Assembly (NCBI RefSeq): GCF_036320965.1
Contig: NC_092238.1
Coordinates: 55,855,398-55,919,397, forward strand
From: Panulirus ornatus
Lineage: Eukaryota > Arthropoda > Malacostraca > Decapoda > Palinuridae
Length of the DNA stretch: 64,000 nucleotides
Direction of reading: 5' to 3'
Shown in pieces: positions 1 through 14,393 of the stretch. The translations under genes were made by a program, and so were the position numbers. Numbering within the stretch: the stretch's first letter is position 1; the number at the start of each line of letters is the position of its first letter. The notes under the pieces were generated by a model that saw only the letters and a program-made list of their open reading frames with translations, searched no databases and was not told where the DNA came from.

Positions 1-9
1 TATCATTCA

Positions 10-48
10 TACTATTCGCCATTTCCCGCATTAGCGAGGTAGCGTTAT
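10..48 (+). repeat. End of fold-back repeat (one arm)
   Basis: The first bases match the arm of the fold-back element at 10118-10481: a run meaning 'actattcgccatttcccgc' followed by the tagcgaggtagcgtta core. It stops abruptly at about 48, where Penelope-like sequence begins. It is a truncated arm, cut by the window edge or by the PLE junction. Confidence 0.7.
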
Positions 49-952
49 CTAATTTGTATAGACCATCACTAATATCAAGATTATAATTCTTTGTGTATTT
101 AATAATTGAAGATTCAATGATATTTCTCTTGGTAACAGAGTTAGAGTTAATAGGTAAGATGGCGTTACTCCAGTCAATACAATGATCATAGTTTTTAACG
201 TGATTAAACAAGGCATTTGATTCTTGTCCCGTTCTTATACTATATCTACGTTGCTTAAGTCTAACAGAAAGATCCTTACCAGTCTGAACAACATAAAATT
301 TATCACAGTTTCAACAATGCACTTTATAGATGCATCCAAGAGAATTTTCTGTTGAATTCCTGATTAAGATATTCTTTATTGTAGCTAAAGGCAACATTCA
401 CACTAAAGGATTTAAGCAACATGGGAAGCAAAGTGAAATTACTATTAAAAGGGAGAACTAAAAGATTCTTCGTGTCAATGGGAGGTTTGGGCTCAACTCT
501 ATAAAATGATTTCTTTGCTAACTTAAGGGATTAACCAATGAAACATCTAGGGTACTTTAACTTAGATCCAATAGAATATATCTTCTCAAACTCATCATCA
601 ATAAACTATGGACTGCAAATACGTAATGCCCTAAGGAACGTAGATTGAAATGATGATAATTTAACTCCGTCATGTTGAAATGAGTAGTAATGGATATATG
701 AGAATACATTGGTGGGTTTTCTATGTATGCTAAACTTATACTTGTTTCCTTGCCTATGGATCAAGCAATCTGAAAATGGTAACATACAATCATTTTCATT
801 TTCTACAGTAAATTTGATGGAAGTTACTAAATTGTTAAGTAAGGGGAGAACGATTTGTATATTTTCATTTGTTGGCCAAACACAAAGAACATCATCTACA
901 TACCTAAACCAAATTGCATTAGAAGGTAAGATATCCTTTAGTAATTTTAGTA
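49..952 (-). mobile_element. Penelope-like element copy 1a, antisense 3' part (RT to GIY-YIG), decayed
   Basis: Read on the minus strand this runs from the RT core through the C-terminal GIY-YIG endonuclease of a Penelope-like element. It is the reverse complement of sequence found in sense at 2040-2940. The Cys-containing segment before the GIY motif and the downstream RLKQ..YSIR..-type segment are recognisable, but stops and frameshifts break it. The 5' part is absent. It abuts a sense PLE copy at about 952, so the two form an inverted pair of overlapping but not complementary pieces, since both carry the 3' domain. Confidence 0.85.
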
Positions 953-955
953 ATT

Positions 956-2833
956 GGAAGAACCGGATGTTGGACTATTGCTATAATGAATTAAGGAAAG
1001 AACGCAATAGGCTACAAGTGTCACTAAATCATAAGTTGGACCATCTTATTGAAAATAGCGACTGGACCAAGAACACAAACCAATCTTTTGTGGTAAACAT
1101 ATCTAATAAACAACTAGATAAAGACTCCTTGTGTGCATTAGGCTATGGTTTAAGTCTGTGTGCTCTAACAGACAAGCCAGCTGTGTTGATGTCACAAAGT
1201 CTTTCTGCAATTTAGAAAATTACAGTAATTTAAGTAATGATGATATTAATATCTGTAAGGGTTTAGTGTATGCCAGTTTGTCAAAACCAGTGGAAGCTAA
1301 TTGCCCTAAAAGATTCATAAGAGCTATTAACACCTTAAAAAAAGACAGGGATATACAAATTACTAAAGCAGATAAGGCTAACACTATTGTGATTTTAGAC
1401 AAAAGTAACTATTTATCTAAAATGAATGATCTTCTAAATGATGATACAACATATTCTAAACATGGTAAAAATCCTTTAGAAGTAGTTAATTCTCATTTCA
1501 ATAAAAAAATGAAGTTGTTGTTGAAAGGTAACATTTCTCTTATCAAAAATTTGTCATCTTTGTCCCCTTCATTGCATTATATGTATGGACTTATCAAAAC
1601 ACATAAACAGAATTTTCCAGCAAGACCTATAGTGGGTTCAGTAGGCTCCTCACATATATATTGTCAAAATGGCTAATTTCTTTCTTAAGCTCTTTAGTGG
1701 ATATGGTATCAAATTCTAATATAAGGAACAATGTAGATTTAGTCAACAAGCTATACAATATCAATGTTAATTTTGATTTCAAACTAGTTACCTTTGATGT
1801 TTCCTCACTTTCACTAAAGTTTCAGTTGATGACCTTTTAGAATATTTATTTGATAGATGTCTTGGATGATATTCATTTACCTGTTCCAAAGTCTAATTTC
1901 ATTGAACTGATAAAATTCTGTATAAGAGAGTGTATATTTCAGTTTAATGGATATTACTATGCGCAAAAATTTAGTATGGCAATGGGTAACCCTCTTTCAC
2001 CTATACTAAGTAATCTTTATATGGATTTTTTTGAAACAAAATTACTAAAGGATATCTTATCTTCTAATGCAATTTGGTTTAGGTATGTAGATGATGTTCT
2101 TTGTGTTTGGCGAACAAATGAAAATTTACAAATATTTTTCCACTTAACAGTTTAGTACCTTCTATCAAATTTACTGTAGAAAATGAAAATAATGGTATGT
2201 TACCATTTTTAGATTGCATGATCCATTGACAAGGAAAGAAGTTTAAGTTTAGCATATACAGAAAACCCACCAATGTTTGCTCATATATCCATTATTACTG
2301 ATCTCAACATGACAGTTAAATTATCGTCATTTTAATCTATGTTCCTTAGGGCATTACGTATTTGCAGTCCAGATTTTATTGGTGATGAGTTTGAGAAGAT
2401 ATATTTTATTGGATCTAAGTTAAAGTACCCTAGATGTTTCATTGAAAAATCCCTTTAGTTAGCAAAGAAATCATTTTATAGAGTTGAGCCCAAACGTCCC
2501 ATTGACACCGAGAATCTTTTAGTTCTCCCTTTTGATAATAATTTCAGTTTCCTTCCCATGTTGCTTACATCCTTTAATGTAAATGTTGCCTTTAGCAACA
2601 ATAATACTATAAAGAATATCTTAATCAGGAATTCACCAGAAAATTCTCTTGGATGCATCAAGAAAGTGCCTTGTCGAAACTGTGATAAATTTTATGTTGG
2701 TCAGACTGGCAAGGATCTTTCTGTTAGACTTAAGCAACATGAATATAGTATAAGATCGGGAGAAGCATCAAAAGCCTTGTTTAATCACGTTAAAAACTAT
2801 GATCATTGTATTGACTGGAGTAACGCCATCTAA
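956..2833 (+). pseudogene. PLE polyprotein remnant: RT + GIY-YIG
   Basis: The frame is broken into at least four blocks. Block one (to about 1215) and block two (1131-1676) hold the N-terminal region and the conserved 'GLIKTHK' and 'ARPIVGS' segments that precede the RT core. Block three (1850-2155) holds RT motifs 'MGNPLSPILSNLYM' and the catalytic 'YVDD' (2083-2094). Block four (2558-2833) holds the GIY-YIG nuclease, with a CxxC-like 'VPCRNCDKFYVGQTG' start. Between blocks, the frame resumes after single-base changes and in-frame stops. The family normally makes one continuous RT-nuclease protein. No functional product is expected. Confidence 0.85.
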
Positions 2834-2989
2834 ATTGTTAACTCTAACTCTATTACCAAGAGAAGTATCATTGAATCTTCTATTATCAAATGCACAAAGA
2901 ATTATGACCTTAATATTAGTAATGGTCTATACAAATTATATAACTTTATTGTTGATAAAATTTGTAAAATGATAAGTATATAAGTTTTA

Positions 2990-3193
2990 TGTTTTGGACA
3001 ATCACATGTTTACCAAATGGCGTCCAAGCTTCGTCTCTTCAATGTATATCAACTGACTGTTATATTTCTCTCTTGTGTCTTTCCTGATGATGTGATTATT
3101 ACACGAAAGTACACTTCGGAACGTTTCGTGTTTCATTTTCCCCGTTGTCTTATAGGAATATCTTGATCACGCGCAGAATTAGGATCCTTTTCA

Positions 3194-3195
<2 letters not shown>
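2990..3195 (+). repeat. PLE 3' pseudo-LTR with hammerhead-like core
   Basis: This segment is shared with the inverted stretch at about 26265-26475 and, more diverged, with 42692-42880. It contains CTGATGA (3084-3090), then a potential short stem, then GAAA (3105-3108). This is the arrangement of a hammerhead ribozyme core, as reported for PLEs in general. The pairing of stem II is imperfect as I read it, with one unpaired T, so catalytic activity is not established. Confidence 0.6.

Positions 3196-3250
<55 letters not shown>
3193..3250. repeat. (AT)n microsatellite
   Basis: This AT tract is followed by a T-run that is the reverse-complement A-tail of the antisense RTE copy next to it. It separates the PLE from that copy. 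Confidence 0.95.
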
Positions 3251-3259
<9 letters not shown>

Positions 3260-4999
3260 TTCTTTTTTATACTTTGTCGCTGTCTCCCGCGTTTGCGAGG
3301 TAGCTCAAGGAAACAGACGAAAGAAATGGCCCAAACCCCCCCCCATACACATGTATATACATACGTCCACACACGCAAATATACATACCTACACAGCTTT
3401 TCATGGTTTACCCCAGACGCTTCACATGCCTTGATTCAATCCACTGACAGCACGTCAACCCCGGTATACCACATCGCTCCAATTCACTCTATTCCTTGCC
3501 CTCCTTTCACCCTACTGCATGTTCAGGCCCCGATCACACAAAATCTTTTTCACTCCATCTTTCCACATCCAATTTGGTCTCCCTCTTCTCCTTCGTTCCC
3601 TCCACCTCCGACACATATATCCTCTTGGTCAATCTTTCCTCACTCATCCTCTCCATGTGCCCAAACCACTTCAAAACACCCTCTTCTGCTCTCTCAACCA
3701 CGCTCTTTTTATTTCCACACATCTCTCTTACCCTTACGTTACTCACTCGATCAAACCACCTCACACCACACATTGTCCTCAAACATCTCATTTCCAGCAC
3801 ATCCATCCTCCTGCGCACAACTCTATCCATAGCCCACGCCTCGCAACCATACAACATTGTTGGAACCACTATTCCTTCAAACATACCCATTTTTGCTTTC
3901 CGAGATAATGTTCTCGACTTCCACACATTCTTCAAGGCCCCCAGAATTTTCGCCCCCTCCCCCACCCTATGATCCACTTCCGCTTCTATGGTTCCATCCG
4001 CTGCCAGATCCACTCCCAGATATCTAAAACACTTCACTTCCTCCAGTTTTTCTCCATTCAAACTCACCTCCCAATTTACTTGACCCTCAACCCTTCTGTA
4101 CCTAATAACCTTGCTCTTATTCACATTTACGCTTAACTTTCTTCTTCCACACACTTTACCAAACTCAGTCACCAGCTTCTGCTGTTTCTCACATGAATCA
4201 GCCACCAGCGCTGTATCATCAGCGAACAACAACTGACTCACTTCCCAAGCTCTCTCATCCTCAACAGACTTCATACTTGCCCCTCTTTCCAAAACTCTTG
4301 CATTTACCTCCCTAACAACCCCATCCATAAACAAATTAAACAACCATGGAGACATCACACACCCCTGCCGCAAACCTACATTCACTGAGAACCAATCACT
4401 TTCCTCTCTTCCTACACGTACACATGCCTTACATCCTCGATAAAAACTTTTCACTGCTTCTAACAACTTTCCTCCCACACCATATATTCTTAATACCTTC
4501 CACAGAGCAACTCTATCAACTCTATCATATGCCTTCTCCAGATCCATAAATGCTACATACAAATCCATTTGCTTTTGTAAGTATTTCTCACATACATTCT
4601 TCAAAGCAAACACCTGATCCACACATCCTCTACCACTTCTGAAACCACACTGCTCTTCCCCAATCTGATGCTCTGTACATGCCTTCACCCTCTCAATCAA
4701 TACCCTCCCATATAATTTACCAGGAATACTCAACAAACTTATACCTCTGTAATCTGAGCACTCACTCTTATCCCCTTTGCCTTTGTACAATGGCACTATG
4801 CACGCATTCCGCCAATCCACAGGCACCTCACCATGAGTCACACATACATTAAATAACCTTACCAACCAGTCAACAATACAGTCACCCCCTATTTTAATAA
4901 ATTCCACTACAATACCATCCAAACCTGCTGCCTTGCCGGCTTTCATCTTCCGCAAAGCTTTCACTACCTTTTCTCTGTTTACCAAATCATTTTCCCTAT
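3251..4999 (-). mobile_element. RTE-like LINE copy R1, 5'-truncated, antisense, S-type tail
   Basis: This copy covers the RT domain to the 3' end of the RTE-like element. The 3' end (3251 onward, read on minus) shows the conserved tail: GC-rich hairpin, then A-rich, then (AT)n. The 5' end is truncated in the first RT block and lies directly against the (AT)n at 5003. The short 3' UTR type is present. It pairs as an inverted repeat with the sense copy R2 (5150-6212). Confidence 0.92.
3534..4985 (-). pseudogene. RTE-like RT fragment, 483 codons open then frameshifted
   Basis: This encodes the RT and the C-terminal region of the LINE protein. Motifs in order from the N end: '[10 protein letters not shown]' (finger), '[13 protein letters not shown]', 'GFRSGRG', '[11 protein letters not shown]' (palm A), '[11 protein letters not shown]' (motif B), '[11 protein letters not shown]' (catalytic, motif C), '[10 protein letters not shown]', then the C-terminal WFGHMERM block. 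Near 3590 an extra base shifts the frame, so the final 25 or so residues are out of frame. The usual stop would be at 3455-3457. The endonuclease half is missing. As a 5' truncated copy it cannot be autonomous. Confidence 0.9.
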
Positions 5000-5000
5000 G

Positions 5001-6212
<1,212 letters not shown>

Positions 6213-6690
6213 ACGTTCAGTTGCATTTGTAGTGAATATTAAGTGTATATGCGTCTACTAACAACCACGGACAGATAAGCTTTGAGTGCCTCTTCGCCAA
6301 CGGAACTACCTTGGCCCACCAGTGATGCTACTACGTTTGTAAATCGGGAACCATTGCAACACAAACCTCGCCAGGTGGTAGAGTATCGAGACAGACTTCC
6401 CCAGAACTTTTTTTAAAGGGGAAGTAAATGTTTATAGTTGTGTTACTGGAGTGATATTTTTCATACATGGTGTTTTGACAAGAAAATAGTAAAATTAGAG
6501 AAAAATGTAGCTTAGGCATTGAAGCTTATTGATACAGTGGTTAAATGGATGAGAACTACTATTGACGTTTGTGTAAATAAATTATACATTTCCTTTTTCC
6601 ATAGCCAGAGGTTGAACCATTATGTGACATTCATTTTTTCATTCATTTCAAGCTAGAAGTTTCAGTTTTCTAAATTGTTTCTTACATTTT
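6213..6690. other. Unassigned unique sequence
   Basis: There is no recognisable coding region or repeat in about 480 bp. Short ORFs here have no motif I recognise. It may be original host sequence between LINE insertions. Confidence 0.5.
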
Positions 6691-6786
6691 TCATATGTAT
6701 ATATATATGTATGTGTGTGTGTGTGTATATGTGCTTATGTATGTGTATGTGTGTGTATGTGTATATGTATATATATATGTATATTA
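6691..6786. repeat. TG/TATG-rich simple repeat
   Basis: This is mixed (TG)n, (TATG)n and (TA)n directly upstream of the 5' end of the long RTE copy R3. It may be the pre-insertion target or part of the 5' flank. Confidence 0.85.
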
Positions 6787-9700
6787 TCCCGGGGGATAGG
6801 GGTGAAAGAATACTTCCCACGTATTCCTCGCGTGTCGTAGAAAGCGACTAGAGGGGACGGGAGCGGGGGGCCAGAAATCCTCCCCTCCTTGTATTAACTT
6901 TCTAAAATGGGAAACAGAAGAAGGAGTCACGCGGGGAGTGCTCATCCTCCTCGAAGGCTCAGACTGGGGTGCCTAAATGTGTGTGGATGTAACCAAGATG
7001 TGAAAAAAGGAGAGATAGGTAGTATGTTTGAGGAAAGGAACCTGGATGTTTTGGCTCTGAGTGAAACGAAGCTCAAGGGTAAAGGGGAAGAGTGGTTTGG
7101 GAATGTCTGGGGAGTAAAGTCAGGGGTTAGTGAGAGGACAAGAGCAAGGGAAGGAGTAGCAATACTCCTGAAACAGGAGTTGTGGGAGTATGTGATAGAA
7201 TGTAAGAAAGTAAATTCTCGATTAATATGGGTAAAACTGAAAATTGATGGAGAGAGGTGGGTGATTATTGGTGCATATGCACCCGGGCATGAGAAGAAAG
7301 ATCATGAGAGGCAAGTGTTTTGGGAGCAGCTGAATGAGTGTGTTAGTGGTTTTGATGCACGAGACCGGGTTATAGTGATGGGTGATTTGAATGCAAAGGT
7401 GAGTAATGTGGCAGTTGAGGGAATAATTGGTATACATGGGGTGTTCAGTGTTGTAAATGGAAATGGTGAAGAGCTTGTAGATTTATGTGCTGAAAAAGGA
7501 CTGATGATTGGGAATACCTGGTTTAAAAAGCGCGATATACATAAGTATACTTATGTAAGTAGGAGAGATGGCCAGAGAGCGTTATTGGATTACGTGTTAA
7601 TTGACAGGCGTGCGAAAGAGAGACTTTTGGATGTTAATGTGCTGAGAGGTGCAACTGGAGGGATGTCTGATCATTATCTTGTGGAGGCTAAGATGAAGAT
7701 TTGTATGGGTTTTCGGAAAAGAAGAGTGAATGTTGGGGTGAAGAGGGTGGTGAGAGTAAGTGAGCTTGGGAAGGAGACCTGTGTGAGGAAGTACCAGGAG
7801 AGACTGAGTACAGAATGGAAAAAGGTGAGAGCAATGGAAGTAAGGGGAGTGGGGGAGGAATGGGATGTATTTAGGGAATCAGTGATGGATTGCGCAAAAG
7901 ATGCTTGTGGCATGAGAAGAGTGGGAGGTGGGTTGATCAGAAAGGGTAGTGAGTGGTGGGATGAAGAAGTAAGAGTATTAGTGAAAGAGAAGAGAGAGGC
8001 ATTTGGACGATTTTTGCAGGGAAAAAATGCAATTGAGTGGGAGATGTATAAAAGAAAGAGACAGGAGGTCAAGAGAAAGGTGCAAGAGGTGAAAAAAAGG
8101 GCAAATGAGAGTTGGGGTGAGAGAGTATCATTAAATTTTAGGGAGAATAAAATGATGTTCTGGAAGGAGGTAAATAAAGTGCGTAAGACAAGGGAGCAAA
8201 TGGGAACTTCAGTGAAGGGCGCTAATGGGGAGGTGATAACAAGTAGTGGTGATGTGAGAAGGAGATGGAGTGAGTATTTTGAAGGTTTGTTGAATGTGTT
8301 TGATGATAGAGTGGCAGATATAGGGTGTTTTGGTCGAGGTGGTGTGCAAAGTGAGAGGGTTAGGGAAAATGATTTGTTAAACAGAGAAGAGGTAGTGAAA
8401 GCTTTGCGGAAGATGAAAGCCGGCAAGGCAGCAGGTTTGGATGGTATTGCAGTGGAATTTATTAAAAAAGGGGGTGACTTTATTGTTGACTGGTTGGTAA
8501 GGTTATTTAATGTATGTATGACTCATGGTGAGGTGCCTGAGGATTGGCGGAATGCGTGCATAGTGCCATTGTACAAAGACAAAGGGGATAAGAGTGAGTG
8601 CTCAAATTACAGAGGTATAAGTTTGTTGAGTATTCCTGGTAAATAATATGGGAGGGTATTGATTGAGAGGGTGAAGGCATGTACAGAGCATCAGATTGGG
8701 GAAGAGCAGTGTGGTTTCAGAAGTGGTAGAGGATGTGTGGATCAGGTGTTTGCTTTGAAGAATGTATGTGAGAAATACTTAGAAAAGCAAATGGATTTGT
8801 ATGTAGCATTTATGGATCTGGAGAAGGCATATGATAGAGTTCATAGAGATGCTCTGTGGAAGGTATTAAGAATATATGGTGTTGGAGGAAAGTTGTTAGA
8901 AGCAGTGAAAAGTTTTTATCGAGGATGTAAGGCATGGGTACGTGTAGGAAGAGAGGAAAGTGATTGGTTCTCAGTGAATGTAGGTTTGCGGCAGGGGTGT
9001 GTGATGTCTCCATGGTTGTTTAATTTGTATATGGATGGGGTTCTTAGGGAGGTAAATGCAAGAGTTTTGGAAAGAGGGGCAAGTATGAAGTCTGTTGGGG
9101 ATGAGAGAGCTTGGGAAGTGAGTCAGTTGTTGTTCGCTGATGATACAACGCTGGTGGCTGATTCATGTGAGAAACTGCAGAAGCTGGTGACTGAGTTTGG
9201 TAAAGTGTGTGGAAGAAGAAAGTTAAGAGTAAATGTGAATAAGAGCAAGGTTATTAGGTACAGTAGGGTTGAGGGTCAAGTCAATTGGGAGGTGAGTTTG
9301 AATGGAGAAAAACTGGAGGAAGTGAAGTGTTTTAGATATCTGGGAGTGGATCTGGCAGCGGATGGAACCATGGAAGCGGAAGTGGATCATAGGGTGGGGG
9401 AGGGGGCGAAAATCCTGGGAGCCTTGAAGAATGTGTGGAAGTCGAGAACATTATCTCGGAAAGCAAAAATGGGTATGTTTGAAGGAATAGTGGTTCTAAC
9501 AATGTTGTATGGTTGCGAGGCGTGGGCTATGGATAGAGTTGTGCGCAGGAGGATGGATGTGCTGGAAATGAGATGTTTGAGGACAATGTGTGGTGTGAGG
9601 TGGTTTGATCGAGTGAGTAACGTAAGGGTAAGAGAGATGTGTGGAAATAAAAAGAGCGTGGTTGAGAGAGCAGAAGAGGGTGTTTTGAAGTGGTTTGGGC

Positions 9701-10092
9701 ACATGGAGAGAATGAGTGAGGAAAGATTGACCAAGAGGATATATGTGTCGGAGGTGGAGGGAACGAGGAGAAGAGGGAGACGAAATTGGAGGTGGAAAGA
9801 TGGAGTGAAAAAGATTTTGTGTGATCGGGGCCTGAACATGCAGGAGGGTGAAAGGAGGACAAGGAATAGAGTGAATTGGAGCGATGTGGTATACCGGGGT
9901 TGACGTGCTGTCAATGGATTGAATCAAGGCATGTGAAGCGTCTGGGGTAAACCATGGAAAGCTGTGTAGGTATGTATATTTGCGTGTGTGGACGTATGTA
10001 TATACATGTGTATTGGGGTGGGTTGGGCCATTTCTTTCGTCTGTTTCCTTGCGCTACCTCGCAAACGCGGAAGACAGCGACAAAGTATAATA
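6787..10092 (+). mobile_element. RTE-like LINE copy R3, essentially full length, S-type
   Basis: This is the most complete copy in the window. It has a 5' UTR of about 120 bp (6787-6906) beginning with a GGGGATAGGGG-like block, one long coding region (6907-9903), a short 3' UTR, the conserved GC-rich tail hairpin (10051-10080), 'caaagtataataaa' and an A-run merging into AT. The 5' UTR is also the centre of the fold-back element at 10118-10481. APE-type nuclease plus RT in a single ORF and a very short tail fit the RTE group; exact clade placement needs a phylogeny. Confidence 0.93.
6907..9903 (+). pseudogene. RTE-like APE endonuclease-reverse transcriptase, one nonsense codon from open
   Basis: The protein would be 998 residues. 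Residues 20-260 are an APE-like endonuclease: 'LNVCGCN' (Asn 24), 'SETKLKG' (Glu 53), 'GAYAPG' (122-127), 'GDLN' (159-162), 'DYVLIDRR' (228-235) and 'SDH' (254-256), the catalytic set of the family. Residues 260-490 are a basic linker. The RT follows: '[10 protein letters not shown]' near 505, '[10 protein letters not shown]' 635-644, 'RQGCVMSPW' 695-703, 'FADD' 743-746. The C-terminus carries a Trp/Arg-rich block probably used for RNA or DNA binding. The only break is TTA to TAA at codon 580 (about 8644-8646), judged against the other copies. The ATG at 6907 follows the 5' UTR directly. The enzyme would nick target DNA and copy its own RNA. Confidence 0.93.
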
Positions 10093-10117
10093 AAAAAAAA
10101 AAAAAAATATATATATA

Positions 10118-10709
<592 letters not shown>

Positions 10710-12013
10710 TTTTTTTTTTTGCTTTGTCGTTGTCTCCCGCGTTTGCGAGGTAGCGAAAGGAAACAGACGAAAGAAATGGCTCAACCCACTCCCATACACA
10801 TGTATATACACACGTCCACACACGCAAATATACATACCTACACAGCTTTCCATGGTTTACCCCAGACGCTTCACATGCCCTGATTCAATCCACTGACAGC
10901 ACGTCAACCCCAGTATACCACATCGATCCAATTCACTCTACTCCTTGCCCTCCTTTCACCCTCCTGCATGTTCAGGCCCCGATCACACAAAATCTTTTTC
11001 ACTCTATCTTTCCACCTCCAATTTGGTCTCCCACTTCTCCTCGTTCCCTCCACCTCCGACACATATATCCTCTTGGTCAATCTTTCCTTACTCATTCTCT
11101 CCATGTGCCCAAACCATTTCAAAACACCCTCTTCTGCTCTCTCAACCACGCTCTTTTTATTTCCACACATCTCTCTTACCCTTACGTTACTTACTCGATC
11201 AAACCACCTCACACCACACATTGTCCTCAAACATCTCATTTGCAGCACATCCATCCTCCAGCGTACAACTCTATCCATAGCCCACGCCTCGCAACCATAC
11301 AACATTGTTGGAACCACTATTCCTTCAAACATACCCATTTTTGCTTTCCGAGATAATGTTCTCGACTTCCACACATTCTTCAAGGCTCCCAGGATTTTCT
11401 CCGCCTCCCCCACCCTATGATCCACTTCCGCTTCCATGGTTCCATCCGCTGCCAGATCCACTCCCAGATATCTAAAACACTTTACTTCCTCCAGTTCTTC
11501 TCCATTCAAACTTACCTCCCAATTGACTTGACCCTCAACCCTACTGTACCTAATAACCTTGCTCTTATTCACATTTACTCTTAACTTTCTTCTTTCACAC
11601 ACTTTACCAAACTCAGTCACCAGCTTCTGCAGTTTCTCACATGAATCAGCCACCAGCGCTGTATCATCAGCAAACAACAACTGACTCACTTCCGAAGCTC
11701 TCTCATCCACAACAGACTTCATACTTGCCCCTCTTTCCAAAACTCTTGCATTCACCTCCCTAACAACCCCATCCATAAACAAATTAAACAACCATGGAGA
11801 CATCACACACCCCTGCCGCAAACCTACATTCACTGAGAACCAATCACTTTCCTCTCTTCCTACACGTACACATGCCTTACATCCTCGATAAAAACTTTTC
11901 ACTGCTTCTAACAACTTGCCTCCCACACCATATATTCTTAATACCTTCCACTGAGCATCTCTATGAACTCTATCATATGCATTCTCCAGATCCTTAAATG
12001 CTACATACAAATC
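10710..12013 (-). mobile_element. RTE-like LINE copy R4, 5'-truncated, antisense, S-type
   Basis: The copy spans RT motif A to the 3' tail. The coding part is open on the minus strand from 12013 down to 10904, starting at 'DLYVAF' and including '[11 protein letters not shown]' and '[11 protein letters not shown]'. Its truncated 5' end joins 16 bp of AT and then the T-run of copy R5, so R4 was inserted into, or at, the tail of R5. Confidence 0.9.

Positions 12014-14393
<2,380 letters not shown>

Larger units (their letters stand above)
956..3195 (+). mobile_element. Penelope-like element copy 1b, nearly full coding length with 3' pseudo-LTR
   Basis: This is a sense-strand PLE. The order is an N-terminal region, a linker rich in Lys/Asn, RT, GIY-YIG endonuclease, a short 3' UTR, and about 200 bp (2990-3195) that also occurs upstream of the ORF in the PLE at 24001-26520. 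Such repeated ends are the pseudo-LTRs known for PLEs. PLEs are retroelements whose RT groups near telomerase and which carry a GIY-YIG rather than an APE nuclease. The copy ends in (AT)n at 3193-3250. It is inactive because the reading frame is broken several times. Confidence 0.88.

Noticed and set aside
956..3195. PLE 1a/1b as a twin-primed inversion
   Set aside because: Both pieces carry the 3' nuclease domain and overlap in content, so they are not complementary halves of one insertion.
10051..10092. tRNA-like or pol III promoter structure in the RTE tail
   Set aside because: There is a hairpin, but no A-box/B-box pair or cloverleaf could be read.
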